64,000 nucleotides of DNA from contig JBITNC010000001.1 in the NCBI GenBank assembly GCA_050084985.1, positions 60,884,001 to 60,948,000 on the forward strand, read 5' to 3'. Each line of letters opens with the position of its first letter. The first letter of the stretch is position 1. The stretch comes from Nageia nagi (lineage: Eukaryota > Pinophyta). The notes below the pieces were generated by a model, which ran no database searches, was not told the DNA's origin, and saw nothing but the letters and a program-made list of their open reading frames with translations. This document shows, piece by piece, positions 49,616-61,463 of this stretch. Made by a program: the position numbers and the translations under genes.

Positions 49616-52403
49616 ACCCATAAATTGAATGTGTGTTACATCTTGTTCCATATCCTTTTGTACATATTATCATATTATAAAAAGTATTAGTAGCCAAGTT
49701 TGATAAATGATACAATCTAATACTGCAATTTTTCAAATCATTATCCCTAAATTTGAAGATATTTAAGAAAATCAAAATCAACTTCGATGATTGAAATAAC
49801 AATAAAACTGATAACAATAATTGAAACACTTATTCAATCTTGAGATACACCATCAATGTGTAGCACATCAAAGTAAGTTCAATATTAAAGTTTAATAATC
49901 ATGCTTTTAAATGTCTTAAGAATGAATAATAAAATACATAATACAATCATCTATCATTATGTTGATCCTTGTAGTAAACTTGAGTTTGTATCATCATCTC
50001 AATAAATGAGGTAGAATGCATTTGTCTTATTTTCAAGTCATGTTCAACAAAAAACCTCAATCATGGAAAAACATATTTCTAATGATTTTCACATGAAATG
50101 ATCATGAAACCCATTCTGCTGGGGCAAATAGCAGAATTATCAAACATTAAAATGTTATCTACTTTGAAAGGACTCCACGTCACATACATGCTAATGGCAT
50201 AGAGCCTATGGAATACAGTGTTCCATAAAATAGCGTGTTGTAGACAAGCATGAGTACTTAGTAAAATGTAGAACTTATTTTCAAAATACTTTGATTGTGA
50301 AAATTCAAAAGTTTATGTTTGATTATAATTTGGGGCAACTATGATTGTCCATGACCCAAAGCAAATCATTTGCCTCTACCATCAACCAACAAAATCAAGA
50401 TTTAAAATATTTGTACATAAGTTGATAAACTCAAGTGTATGAGTCTTGACTTAACCACTTACCAACCTTAGGTATATTATCACTTACTTATGAGTCTAGT
50501 GGTATTTGTATAAGTCTACAATGATAACATATTAGTTTGTTTGTATCTTCTTAAGATACATGACTATGTTTGCTCACCACATCATGCCAAAAAAAAAAAA
50601 AAAAGATAACCAAATAAACATGCAAACTCGATCATAAACAATTTCATCATGAATCCTTGATAGGACAAGCACCATTTATTGTTTATGATCTTACAATGAA
50701 TCACAAACTTCTTAGTTCAAATCATATTGTCATGTTATGCATGTTTAGTCATCACTTATTGTTATATGTATTCAGGAAATCCTAGTCATCAAAAAGCATG
50801 ATTCTAATGATTTTTGCAAAACTTACCTTTCTAGAGTAATAACATAATAATCAAAAGTCAAATCAGTGCACACAAATGGGACTTCATGTCATATAATTGA
50901 CTTGGCTCCATACATTTCCTTGAAATAAACACAAGACACCCATGTAAGGATATATGGAAACAAGCCTTTAGTACCTTTTTGGTGTACAACCAATGTGTGT
51001 TCAAAATACTTCAATTGCAAAGATCAAGAAATCATACTTGGATAACTGATATAAATACAACTTCTCATGACTGAAAATCAAACCTTATGTTCACCTATAA
51101 ATGATTGAAACAATAAGATTAGAATCATTCGTACATTCATCTTACTTGTTCACTAACTAATATGTATTAGTTTTTTGAATAGTCTATCATCATCGTCATT
51201 GACATCATTAGTTAGTTCAAAAAGGGCCATAATGCTAAGAAAAGCACCACAATCAAAGTAAGCCCGCGATCACATAGCAATATCATGGCTACATCTCTCT
51301 TAAAATGTACTCAAAACATTGTTAATTAGAAAATCGAAAGTTATATGTCTACTCACGGTTAAGGTAATTAGGATTGCCTATAACCTGAAATAAGATGTTT
51401 ATGCTCAATATGATTCTAAAAAGACTTATGCAAAAGATCATCACGAAACCCATTCTGCTGGGTCAAAAGCAGAGAAAAATGAAAGATGACTTGTATATGC
51501 AAAACAAGCTTCCTATCCCATACTCGCTTCGGCATGCGGAGACAAACTAGAGTCTTGTCATGTAACTACCATAAACAGCACATAGTATGGAGATAAACAC
51601 AAGTGAAGTTTTGATATACAACATCACTATCTTAAAATTGTATACATCAAATAAGCTTACCATCACATACTCGCTTCGGTATGCAGAGACAAAATAGAGT
51701 CTTGTCATGCAACTACCATAAACAGCACACAGTATGGAGATGGACACAAGTGTAGTTTTGATGTATCACAATATCATTTTCAAAATGTATTAATTGCAAA
51801 AGTTAAAAAATCATATTCAACCATGACAAGGGCTATCCTCATGACAACATCGGATGATGAAATATATATATATATAATAAGTTTTGATTCAGAGAAGCTA
51901 TAATTATATCCTACCAAAAGATCTTAAGCTTTATACGAAAAAGATTTTGATGATATTTCTTAAAAATATCATTAACATTTACAAATATCAAAGAAGATAA
52001 AATGTGATGTATCATTGTTACAGGAGATCACCTTGAAACCCCGTTGTCAGGACAAAGGACAACACCATCAAACCCATATACTAAAGAAGACTTATATGGT
52101 ACATGTGTGCTTAGACATGCAGAACGACATAACAGAAATGTCATCTAGCTGTCACATAAGCTCAACACATTGTCATACCGAAAATAGTCACTTCTGAAGT
52201 ATATTCAAATTTGTTTTCAAAACTACATCAAATGTAAAATGAAAACACATTTTATCATAATTTGATAAATCAAAATTTTGATTCATTTAAGAAATTGAGT
52301 CAAAACTTATATCATAAAAAAGTAACAACAAACAATCAAGCAATAATGCTTCTCATTTTATATTTTTGAAATCATCAACCACAGATTTTCGGTTGATAAT
52401 TTC
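49616..52403 (+). repeat. T4 tail with four diverged repeats of about 0.6-0.7 kb
   Basis: Related blocks begin near 50095, 50780, 51440 and 52015 with forms of 'gatcatgaaacccattctgctggg'. Each leads to 'ttcaaaatac.ttgattg.aaa' and an 'aaatcatattc'-like end. Within them a 147-bp duplication lies at about 51512-51800 (shared 'tactcgcttcgg', 'accataaacagcaca'). No coding potential beyond repeat frames. Confidence 0.6.
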
Positions 52404-52417
52404 AAAAAGGGGCAAAA
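52404..52417 (+). other. T4 polypurine tract
   Basis: AAAAAGGGGCAAAA directly abuts the 3' LTR start TGTAGACACC. The identical tract precedes the T3 3' LTR at 58644-58657. Confidence 0.8.
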
Positions 52418-53267
52418 TGTAGACACCTAAAAAAGTCCCCTTTTTAACTAGTAAACATTGAAATAATCATAACTCTTTATACAAGCCTCAAACAAGCTTG
52501 AAAACTTCATTATTGGATAGCTCTCATCAAGTACATGCAAAACAAGTGGTCACATGACCCCTTTTTGATAAAAATTGACTATTTGGTGGTCATTTTAATA
52601 TTGTTATAAAATTGTTAACCAGTCATCGGCGTTCACCTTGAAACGCTGGCATTTTGAGCCAGTCGTCGACGTTTTACATCCAAATGCCAGTGACTCTATA
52701 ATAGTCGAATAGAAGCCAAAACGGTGAGGGAAAGTCAAAATGTTTTTATTTCTCCAAGATGAGGTGGATAGAGGGGGTCAATTACGATCTACGGTGGCTG
52801 TTCACTTCCTCTTACCAGCCTTGAAACATCTCATCCAAAAGCTATAAACATAAGCCAAAACAAAGCAATAGGGACCCCAATTGAACCCATTTTTGAAGTA
52901 GGGTAATGCTGCCAAAATCTTGTGAGCTTATACATTTTATTGTTTTATGCTAGTTTCAATTCAATTCATGTCATACATAGATGCTTTGATGTTATTATCT
53001 TTTGCATGTGTGTAGGATTTATAGGTTGCTCATATCAAGGGAAGAAGCAAGCAACTCAAAGACAATGAAGATTTAATACTCTTTATTTTGGCACATAGCA
53101 TTTGTAAAAGTCCCTTCTAAGGGCAAATTGTAGTTTGAACTAAGATTGAATATCATTTTGCAATTACAACATGTCTATCTATGTTATATAATTTGAGGTT
53201 CAATGAAGGTTGAAGAATAATTGTATTTTATGTTATTCTACATTCCAGCTCAATTTTCATTGCAACA
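52418..53267 (+). repeat. T4 3' LTR
   Basis: 850 bp, partner of 32748-33595, ending CATTGCAACA before AATGG. Differences from the 5' LTR concentrate in the CpG motif block (52617-52700). Confidence 0.95.
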
Positions 53268-53272
53268 AATGG

Positions 53273-53633
53273 ATATCAAGCTATTGTTTGTATTGACACA
53301 TTTGAATTATGGTGTTCTCCTAAATCAGAATACGATCTAATGATATATTTCTATCTCCTGTAGCCCACAGAAAAGCCTAAAATCATAATTGATTGTACTC
53401 ACAACCTAACTTTAAGATATCAAGAATGAATCATCTCAATCACCCAAACCGTGACTTCCAAACACTTAGATTATTGTGTTCCCGAAATTTATCATAATCA
53501 AGTGATATTAGATTTTAGTTTTTTGTTTAGTTCAACACATTGCTCATTTAATCCTAAGGTAGTTCAAACTCGATTTGAACGCATCCTGAATAGATTCCCA
53601 AGAAAAATTTTTAAAATCCTAAAAAAAAAATAG
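53273..53633 (+). pseudogene. T3 sense accessory ORF, 3' part
   Basis: Continuation of the frame from 31885-32747. Past the second AATGG copy the codon phase is preserved and runs 119 further codons to TAG at 53631, with two premature stops (about 53362 TAG and 53428 TGA). Contains YQAIVCIDTFELWCSPKSEY, HLDYCVPEIYHNQVILDFS and a basic end (RFERILNRFPRKIFKILKKK). No family recognised. Confidence 0.65.
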
Positions 53634-55522
53634 AAAAATTATAAAACTCTAAAAATTTGGAAAATATAAAATACATAAAAATTATAAAATTATAAAATCT
53701 ACCTAGATGGAAACATCTAGAGGTCACTTGGCAATAGGGTGCCCTGCCCTTGTATGATGTAAGTATATGTTGCATGTCATTGTAAAAGTGGTTATCCAAT
53801 AAATGTGTAATGTGTGAAAAGGTCATTTTAGAATAATCTCCTTGTTATCACCACATTCACTTTGTCTCTTCTTTCATAAAGAAATGATATACCATAGATG
53901 ATAGAAAAACATAAAGTTTGTGTTTGAGGGAAAATCCATAAACTTCAAACACTTATAACATTAAAAAATTCGAAGAGAATTTGAATGAAATCATTCTAAG
54001 AGACATTAAGAGTGAAAGTTATGTGTCTATCCTATTATTCACTTCATCTCGAACCCAAGAATCATTTGATAGTAAAAAAAAAAAAAAAAAAAAGAAAGAG
54101 AAAAGAGATGAAAAAAAAAAGTGCTACAAAGATTCTTGGGTTATAGCGAGATCAAGGGGTTAATCCTCATCGGGGCTATGGATGCCTGTCTGGCAATGGG
54201 GCATACCTTACGAGTGGTAGTATGTCCATTTTGGTTAGCGACCTTCTTTCCTATGGACCTCTATACGTTTCATATGGATAGACTAGCTTATTAATGTCTC
54301 TAGGATATTTCATCTCAAATGATCTAAGAAGGGAAATGAATCTCACTACACACACTGGAGTTTTTAGATTCTCTTATCAACATATAACAATATTGTTTGA
54401 TATCATCTTAGGTTATTAGATCTAGAAATAAAGAAAGATAAGGTAGATGTTATAATAACTTGGTCGTTAAGCTAAAATCACCTAATCTTTTATCACAAGT
54501 TGCATGTTGTTTGTGTTTAGAACCACTTGTGTCGTTTTGTTAAATCATTCAAGAATATCATTACCATTGAACATTATTAAAATTGCTTTTCTTTGGAAAG
54601 GATAAGAATGATTATTTATTGTTCCCCTGACCAAGATAAAGTTAATGTTCATATGCATCCATTAAGTCACTAGTGTGTCATGTCAATCCATTTTACTATT
54701 ATCCATTACCTTTGAACATTATTAAAATTGCTTTTCTTTGAAAAGGATAAAAATGATTATGTATTGTTCCCCTGACCAAGATAAAGTTAATGTTCATATG
54801 CATCCATTAAGTCACTAGTGTGTCATGTCAATCCATTTTACTATTATCCATTACCTTTGAACATTATTACAATTGCTTTTCTTTGGAAAGGATAAGAATG
54901 ATTATTTATTGTTCCCCTGACCAAGATAAAGTTAATGTTCATATGTATCCATAAGTCATTAGTTTGTCATGTCATTATGTCTATTGTAAAATTGTCAAGT
55001 GCAGAAAATGATGCATTTGATTCCGTGAAAATATAATAAAATTATGTCCTTAAATAACTTATCTTATTAAAATTATAAGTTAGATTCATTGTTTATTCGT
55101 ACTTATTATTAAATTACTTTTGAGGATCAATAACATCATCAAATTAATTTATTGATATATATTTTATCATCATTTAGAAAATTATAAAAAGATAGCCTCA
55201 AAATTATACATCATACATTCCATAGTCAAAATCATACATCATACATTTTGAAATTACATCTATCATTAACATCCATTCATCATCAAGTAATTAAAAGATA
55301 ATTATGAGCTACTTAACATCACATTATACCCATCCATACATAAAATGAAAGTCATCATAACATCATATATCATAAAGAATCATACAAATACAATGAATAT
55401 CAAAGGTCCATCTATACATCATAACAGTCCAGTAAATGGTCATCATAACATCATAAATCATCAAATAAAACTACATGGGTACAATAAGCATATAGAAAGA
55501 TAACATCAAGAAAATAATATCC
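53634..55522 (+). other. T3 spacer with tandem repeats
   Basis: 53990-54330 is homologous to 48425-48850 of T4. A 145-bp tandem array follows at 54560-54985. The remainder (54990-55522) is AT-rich with no coding signal. Confidence 0.6.
54560..54985 (+). repeat. T3 tandem repeat, 145-bp unit, about 2.9 copies
   Basis: Units offset by exactly 145 bp ('ttgaacattatt' at 54567, 54712 and 54857), with only a few differences. Shares words with the T4 array at 49250-49615. Confidence 0.95.
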
Positions 55523-57928
55523 TCATGAACTACCCCAACCACTGCCTGGTCTGCTAGGACTGCTAGGTCATCTCTACCATTTATCAGTATCTCTAATGCT
55601 TTGACCAAGAGGAGTAGTACCTACAGATCCTGTAGGACTACCTGGATGCTGAGCCTCTCGTAACTCGACTAAACCAATAGCCCCTAAAGGAGATGCCCAA
55701 GGTGTACCACTCCTGCTAGAAATACCTTGAGACCTCTAGGTCCCGCTAGGTGATCCAACTATGCCCCGTACACTGCTACCCACCTGATAGGCTGAGATGT
55801 CTATAGGTATATAACTATCTAGAGGTATAGGATACTGAGCCCCAGAGTAAAAGTTGGAACACCTGTCAGCCATGACTATACTATACTACTATAAAAATCT
55901 CACTGTTGATAAATACCATAACAGACAACTGAAGGCTCACCCCTAGAAGCTGATGCTGCATTGAACTGATAGGCCTGAACTCCCTATAGAGAAGAATAGG
56001 CCTCATCTCTCTCATGTCTATACCTATCCCACTCAGCCCTGTATCTATACATACGTGAGTGGGCCTATGCTAACTGGTGTCTCAACTCATAAATGTCTCC
56101 TAGCAAAGTATCAATGCCAGGTACCTGAGTAGTAGGAGCCTCCTAGACTCTGTGCATACCCTCTGGGGTAGCTCTCTCCTCACCAACACCTGTAGCCTCC
56201 TCCTCAGGAGCCAACTCCTTAGGATCATCCACCATGACCTCCTCACTAGCAACCTCAGCTCCCACAGCCATCGCTCCTATAGGCTCCTCGCATACCTCTC
56301 CATCTACTGCTGCTACACCCAGCTCATCAGTAACATCGATGGGTCGATGCATGCATCGACCCTTTATACCATCATCTCCCTCCTCCCACCAGGATTTAAA
56401 AGCCTCAAACACTCCTACATCATCCTTTCCAATGTCATCCTTTAATGGTCTCTCCTCCTAAGTAGGATCGGGCTCTGCATAAACTAGTGGCTGTACACCC
56501 TCGGTTGAAATAGTACCTTCCTGTTGGTACAACACTGCTGGGGCAAGCACATCCTAAATCAAACCAAACTAAAGATGCACCCACTCAAAATGAAAGTACT
56601 CCAAAAAATCTGCCCTACGACCACTCAAAACACGTGGTTACCAGATGCCAGTAAGCTCAGCTGCGAGCTCTCTCCATACAGGATATGAGTGTTAAGGTCT
56701 AAATCTCACTTGATTGGGAATCAAGTGACTAAGCATGTGGCGGTAATAGCCCACATCTCAACAGACTCCATCTGATGGATGAATATAATAGTCCTCATGC
56801 CATCTGACTATACCGACCACATAATCCAAGTGGCTATCAAATCTAGGCATCGATAATCCTGAAGGATGAGCCATAGCAATATGCTCGTAGGCCCATGCCT
56901 GTAATGTAATGGTGATTGATAAAGAGGCCCTATGTCCCTGTGAATAGAAGAACAACTCTCTGTAAATTTGGGCCATTAATGTGGGTGCCCAAGCGTACAC
57001 TGTGCCATTTCGTATCATATCTGCAATGATAGGTAACAATGACCATGGAAACCTCCTGCTGCTAGTATCAGGGAGAGCATAGCATTGAACCAATCCCATC
57101 AAATATGAAAATCAAATCATCCTCTGCTGATCCTCTAGCCAATACTAATAATATCTGATGCCCCCTAATAGAATTTTAGAAATAATAGTGTTAACCCGAT
57201 CAGCTCCATACAAATAAGAAATGACAGGTAAAGCTCCTGCTCTATCAACTATAGGTAAAATCCTCCGTCCATGAATGGGGAGTCTATATAATCTATGTAT
57301 ATCCTCTACCATAACAGTCATCTCCCCTATCAGAAAATGAAAAGTGCATGTAACTACATCCCATCTATCTAATAATGCAGCTAACAGAGGATAGTCCCAA
57401 TGAATGCGACCCATGTATGGGCCCACTCCAAAACCAATGGACCTAAAAAAGGTATGATCGGTAGGATCCAAAAAACCTCTACCCTCCTGTAAAATTGAGG
57501 GATATCTACCTTGAGGCTCAAAAACATCTTGGACCTGTATAATGTTAAAAGTCAGTAAAAAAAAAGAGAGAGAGAGAGAAAAAAAATGGCATTTCATACT
57601 AAAATGTCGATGTTTGTAATCCTCAACACTCGATCACCGATGTTCAACATTCAAACATCGACGTTTCTGTTAGCCGCTCAGCTCAGGTCGGTGACCGCAG
57701 TAGAAACAGGAAAAAATTCATAAAAAATATAAATAAAAGCCTAATCTACAAAGTTTATCCTATACAAATGACCAAAATAGTTTTTTAATAACATTCACGG
57801 TTGCAATTTTTAAATTAAACAGGTAAATTACAAACTATAAGCAAAAAATAGAAAAGAAGGTTAGTACAAAACCCTACCTCTTCTTGAATAGGTCGAGAAC
57901 GTCCAGTGGAGTGTCTACATGGAGGCAT
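55523..57928 (-). pseudogene. antisense plant-mobile-domain (PMD) gene in T3
   Basis: Exon 1 is 57878-57928 (17 codons, starting MPPCRHSTGRSRPIQEE). Intron 1 is 57535-57877 (GT..AG, phase 0). The main exon runs from 57534 to the TGA at 55523-55525. The PMD is clear: PLLAALLDRWDVVTCTFHFL, EMTVMVEDIHRLYRLPIHGR, LLPIIADMIRNGTVYAWAPT and LQAWAYEHIAMAHP. An acidic Ala/Glu-rich tail (56143-56460) follows, then a charged helical stretch (AHSRMYRYRAEWDRYRHERD). The end is Ser/Gly-rich (SRPGSGWGSS), like the G2 copy. About a dozen stops, almost all CAG, CAA or CGA type, and one frame change near 55870. Same strand, position and first-intron placement as in G2, but only modest sequence similarity. Probably a nuclear protein by family. 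Whether it helped the element is unknown. Confidence 0.82.
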
Positions 57929-58165
57929 GTTGAATATGATGAATATCAATGGCTGGAAATCGATGAATCAGCAATGGTAAACAGCCCTAGTAGACAATGA
58001 AAGGGACAGCTAAGAAACATATGAGAAAAGAACAAAACTTTTTTCTTTTTCAAAGATCGACGACCTAGATACGAACGCCGGTGACTGTTACTAAACACCA
58101 GCGACTTAAAAATGAACGCTAGTGACCAAAACTAAATGCTAGCGACTAGAAGTAAAATGCCGCAT
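57600..58165. repeat. CpG motif clusters in intron 1 and upstream of the T3 PMD gene
   Basis: Intron 1 (57601-57690) holds words such as GATCACCGATGTTC, CATCGACGTTT and GTCGGTGACCGC. About 130-240 bp upstream of exon 1 (58060-58160) are GAACGCCGGTGACTG, CACCAGCGACT, AACGCTAGTGACC and ATGCTAGCGACT. They share the core AACGCCGGTGACT with the T3 and T4 LTRs and the T4 leader. Confidence 0.75.
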
Positions 58166-58657
58166 TTGGAAATAGCCCTGAGAACATTAAATTTTTCTCA
58201 AGGATAGCCTTAAATTGGTCAAGAAAATCAAATAATGATAAAATGTGATGTATCTTTGTTACTTGAGATCATCTTGAAACCCTGTTGTCGGGACAAAGGA
58301 CAACACCATCAAAACTCATATACTAAGGAAGGCTTATACGGTACATGTGTGCTTAGACATACAAAATGACATAATAGAAATGTCATGCAACTGTAACACA
58401 AGCTCAACACATTGTCATACCGAAAACAGTTACTTCTAAGGTATATGCAAATTTGTTTTCAAAATTACATCAAATGTAAAAAGAAAACACATTTTATCAT
58501 AATTTGATAAATCAAAAGTTTGATTCACCTAAGAAATTGAGTCAAAACTTATATCATAAAAAGGCAACAAAAACAGTTAAGCAACAAAGCTTCCCATTCT
58601 ATATTTTTGAAATCATCAATCGCATTTTTCGGTTGATAATTTCAAAAAGGGGCAAAA
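58166..58657 (+). other. T3 3' tail and polypurine tract
   Basis: Collinear with 51960-52417 of T4 ('gataaaatgtgatgtatc', 'gggacaaaggacaacacc', 'gtacatgtgtgcttagacat'). Ends in AAAAAGGGGCAAAA (58644-58657), the PPT. Confidence 0.75.
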
Positions 58658-59489
58658 TGTAGTCACCTAAAATGTCCTCTTTAACCAAGTAAACATTAGA
58701 ATAATCATAACTCGGTGTGACAACATAAAATAGGTTAGAAACCCTATTATTGGATAGCTCTCATCGAGTACATGCAAAATGAGTGATTACATGGCCCCTT
58801 TTTGATGAAATTTGACTGTTAGATGGTGTTTTAATATAGTTAACCAGTCGTCGACGTTCCATATCAAACACCAACGTTTTTAGGTGATCACCGATGTTCG
58901 ACATACAAACGCCAGCGACTCTGCAACAGCCAAACAAAAAATCAAAAAAGGAAGTTGGAATGCTTCATCTTCCAAGATGAGGTGGATAGAGGGGGTCAGT
59001 TACGACTTACGGTGGCTCTTCACTTCCCCTTTCTAGCCTTGGAACGTCTCACCTGAAAAATCTATAAATACAATCTAATATAAAGCAATATGGAACCCCA
59101 TTGAACCCAACTTTGAAGTAGGGTAATGCTGCCAAAATCTTGTGAACTCATTCCTTTTATTGTTTTATGCTAGTTTCATTTTAATACAATGTTATACATA
59201 GATGCTTTGATTTTATTATCTTTTGCATGTGTGTAGGATTTACAGGTTGTCTACATCAAGAAGAGAAGCAAGCAACCCAAAAACAATGGAGATCTAATAC
59301 TCTTATTTTGGCACATAATATTTGTAAAAGTCCCTTCTAAGGGCAAAATTGTAGTTTGAACTGAGATTGAATATCATTTTGCAATTACAACATGTCTATC
59401 TATGTTATATAATTTGAGGTTCAATGAAGATTGAAGAATAATTTTTATTTTATTTTATTCTATATTCCAGCTCAATTTTCATTGCAACA
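58658..59489 (+). repeat. T3 3' LTR
   Basis: 832 bp, TGTAGTCACC to CATTGCAACA, same family as the T4 LTRs but clearly diverged. TATA-like CTATAAATACAATC near 59070 and a CpG motif block at 58850-58935. No left partner in the window. Confidence 0.88.
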
Positions 59490-59596
59490 ACATGGAAAAG
59501 AGCATTTATTTAATAAATTAAATAAATTATTTTGAATATATAAAAGGAGTATTTTAATTAAATTAAAATTCCTTTTTAGGTGTTAATAGGTTTCAT

Positions 59597-60670
59597 TCAA
59601 AACCAATCATGATTAATGATGTTATTATTATTTGCGGAAGGTATGAAATGGGTAAGGATATCATACAAAATACTTTATTTCTCAAAATTGAATTTTAGAA
59701 TGCTTATGACCATATTGAATGGATTTCATTTTTATATGCTTCAAGCATTAGGCTTTATTCAGTATTTTGTTAATTTTTTCATCATGTTATTCAAGGATGC
59801 CTCTATAGTATTAAACTTGAATAATAATTAATTTAGCACCATTGGTCATTTTTGTTTAGATAAATAATGTTAACAACTTGCTCCTTCTCTTTATGTACTT
59901 ATTATTGAAGATTTTGGTTATTTTTTGGCTCATAAAGTTGTTCTTGGATTATTTAAAGGAATATTTCTTTATACTAACTAAGGCTAAATTATGAATAGGA
60001 ATTTTCATGATGATTCTTTCCTCACTCTTTGGTAGGAGAAACAAACTATCAAAAAAGATTTATGTTTATTATATATTTTTTGTAAATCTTTAGGTTCAAT
60101 AATTAAATTATAGGAAAATTCATGTTATAGAAATTTATTGTATGCTATGCCTCATTATCTTATGTACTACTATTGGTGATGCATCCAACTAGGATAAATG
60201 TTCAAATTTTTAGGTATTTCCTTTTCCCTTCAAGTTTTTCCTTCTCAAATATTTTTTCCAAAGAGTGGAGAAACAATTAGAATATTAGTTCATTAAGAAG
60301 ATTTTCCTTGTTCATAAATTTCAAATCTACTCTAAATTCTTATCTACTACTCATGTTTCCTACTCTTGTTGTTGAGCTCCCTCCTAGAATTACTACAAAA
60401 AACTTGAGAAAATTATTTGACATTTTTTTTGGTCCTCTTCTTACAATAAGAAAGCCTTTCATAGACTAACTTGGGATGTTTGTTACATCCCTTGATTATC
60501 AAGTGGGGTCAATACTCTTGATTATCAATGCCAAGGTATTATTCTTTGTGTTAAATGGATTGTTAGAGTTATCAAATATAATGAGACTTAGAAGATTCTT
60601 ATTAGGTATTTCATCTCCATAAGATCTCCTTTAAATTGCCCATATTAGATGGTTATTTATTTTATTTCCA
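59597..60670 (+). pseudogene. LINE (L1-type) reverse transcriptase relic
   Basis: Stop-riddled but ordered similarity to plant L1 RT and its C-terminal half. KLNF followed by an AYDHIEW-like block (59690-59735) corresponds to the KAYDRIEW motif. Then LQALGFIQYFVNFF and MLFKDASIVLNLNNN, QLAPSLYVLIIEDFGYFLAH (after the usual RQGCP site), FLGISFPFKF near 60210, and downstream KKLEKII.HFFWSSSYNKKAFHRLTWDVC and GIILCVKWIVRVI. Several frameshifts. The endonuclease half and poly-A tail are not seen. Dead copy. Confidence 0.8.
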
Positions 60671-61462
60671 TTTTTGGTTTCTCTAGTTGCTATTAAGATT
60701 TCTAAATCATTTATTATTTGTAATATATAGAGAGCTTGAGAGTCAATTAAGCCTTTTATCCTTCAAAAAGGGGATGGATTTTGTAAATGATTATCCATTA
60801 ATTTTTTAAATGTTTTATGGTTCTCTATTTTTTTAATATCAATATAATCCTCTTTATCTTGTTTTTTGGGTTCATGCTCAAAAATGTTATACTAAATGTA
60901 TTGTCACTATTACAAATTACTTCTTTACCTAAATAAGGAATTGGATTCTATAGATGATAAAATACAACCCTAATTATGGTAAAGGATGATGCAAATATAT
61001 ATAATTTAATTAACAATCAAAGTAACCTAATTACCTATGATTACTTAGTACCTAATGAAAATATTTTAAAGCAATAACTAATGATATTTGCATATTTAAA
61101 TAACTTGATAAGCCTATGAGAGATGAATGATAAATATTTGTGCAATTACCAAGGCAATCATTAAGTAGCTATTCATACTTGATTCTATATGTAAATACAA
61201 CTAGGAATATTGATATGAACTTTTAAGTGTTTGTATACATAGAATTAATGCTAAAAAGAAATGCTACATAGTTTTGGTGCTAGGAATATTGTGAATCCTA
61301 ATTGATTTAATTATGGATCCATCGACTAGTGAAGAAATCTTTGATGTCTATCATGGAGTGGTTGATAATTATTGAGAATATTAGATTCTAATATTGATAG
61401 GTGGTGTTTAGAAACACCAAGTAGTTTATGAGAGATATGTATAGTCCTATCAAGATGAAATC
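60671..61462. other. AT-rich unassigned sequence
   Basis: No gene, RNA or element motif recognised. Confidence 0.4.
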
Positions 61463-61463
61463 T

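Larger units (their letters stand above)
32748..53267 (+). mobile_element. T4: non-autonomous member of the T3 family, interrupted by T5
   Basis: LTRs at 32748-33595 (848 bp) and 52418-53267 (850 bp) begin TGTAGACACC and end CATTGCAACA. The target duplication is AATGG (32743-32747 and 53268-53272). Removing T5 (39275-47816 plus one CATTC) leaves about 12 kb: leader, one long gag-pro frame (35457-39274), a pol-less tail with tandem repeats, PPT AAAAAGGGGCAAAA and 3' LTR. No RT, RNase H or integrase is found on either side of T5. The tail aligns with T3's (48425-48850 with 53990-54330; 51960-52417 with 58210-58657), but T4 lacks the PMD gene found in T3. LTRs differ by dozens of mostly C/T or G/A changes. 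Confidence 0.93.
27236..59489 (+). mobile_element. T3: Tat-lineage gypsy element, interrupted by T4
   Basis: The visible parts in order are the gag-pro/G-patch region, RT, RNase H, second RNase H and integrase (27236-31773), a sense accessory ORF (31885-32747 plus 53273-53633), spacer and tandem repeats, an antisense PMD gene (55523-57928), a PPT (58644-58657) and a 3' LTR (58658-59489). The 5' LTR is not in view. T4 (32748-53267) is inserted with duplication AATGG, and the T3 reading frame resumes exactly across it. The 3' LTR and 3' tail resemble T4's, so host and insert belong to one family. The second RNase H between RT-RNase H and integrase is diagnostic of the Tat lineage. Confidence 0.85.

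Noticed and set aside
55523-59489. A separate element (T6) between T4 and the right LTR at 58658
   Set aside because: No left LTR or target duplication starts after 53267, and the T3 accessory ORF runs into this segment, so it is read as the T3 tail.
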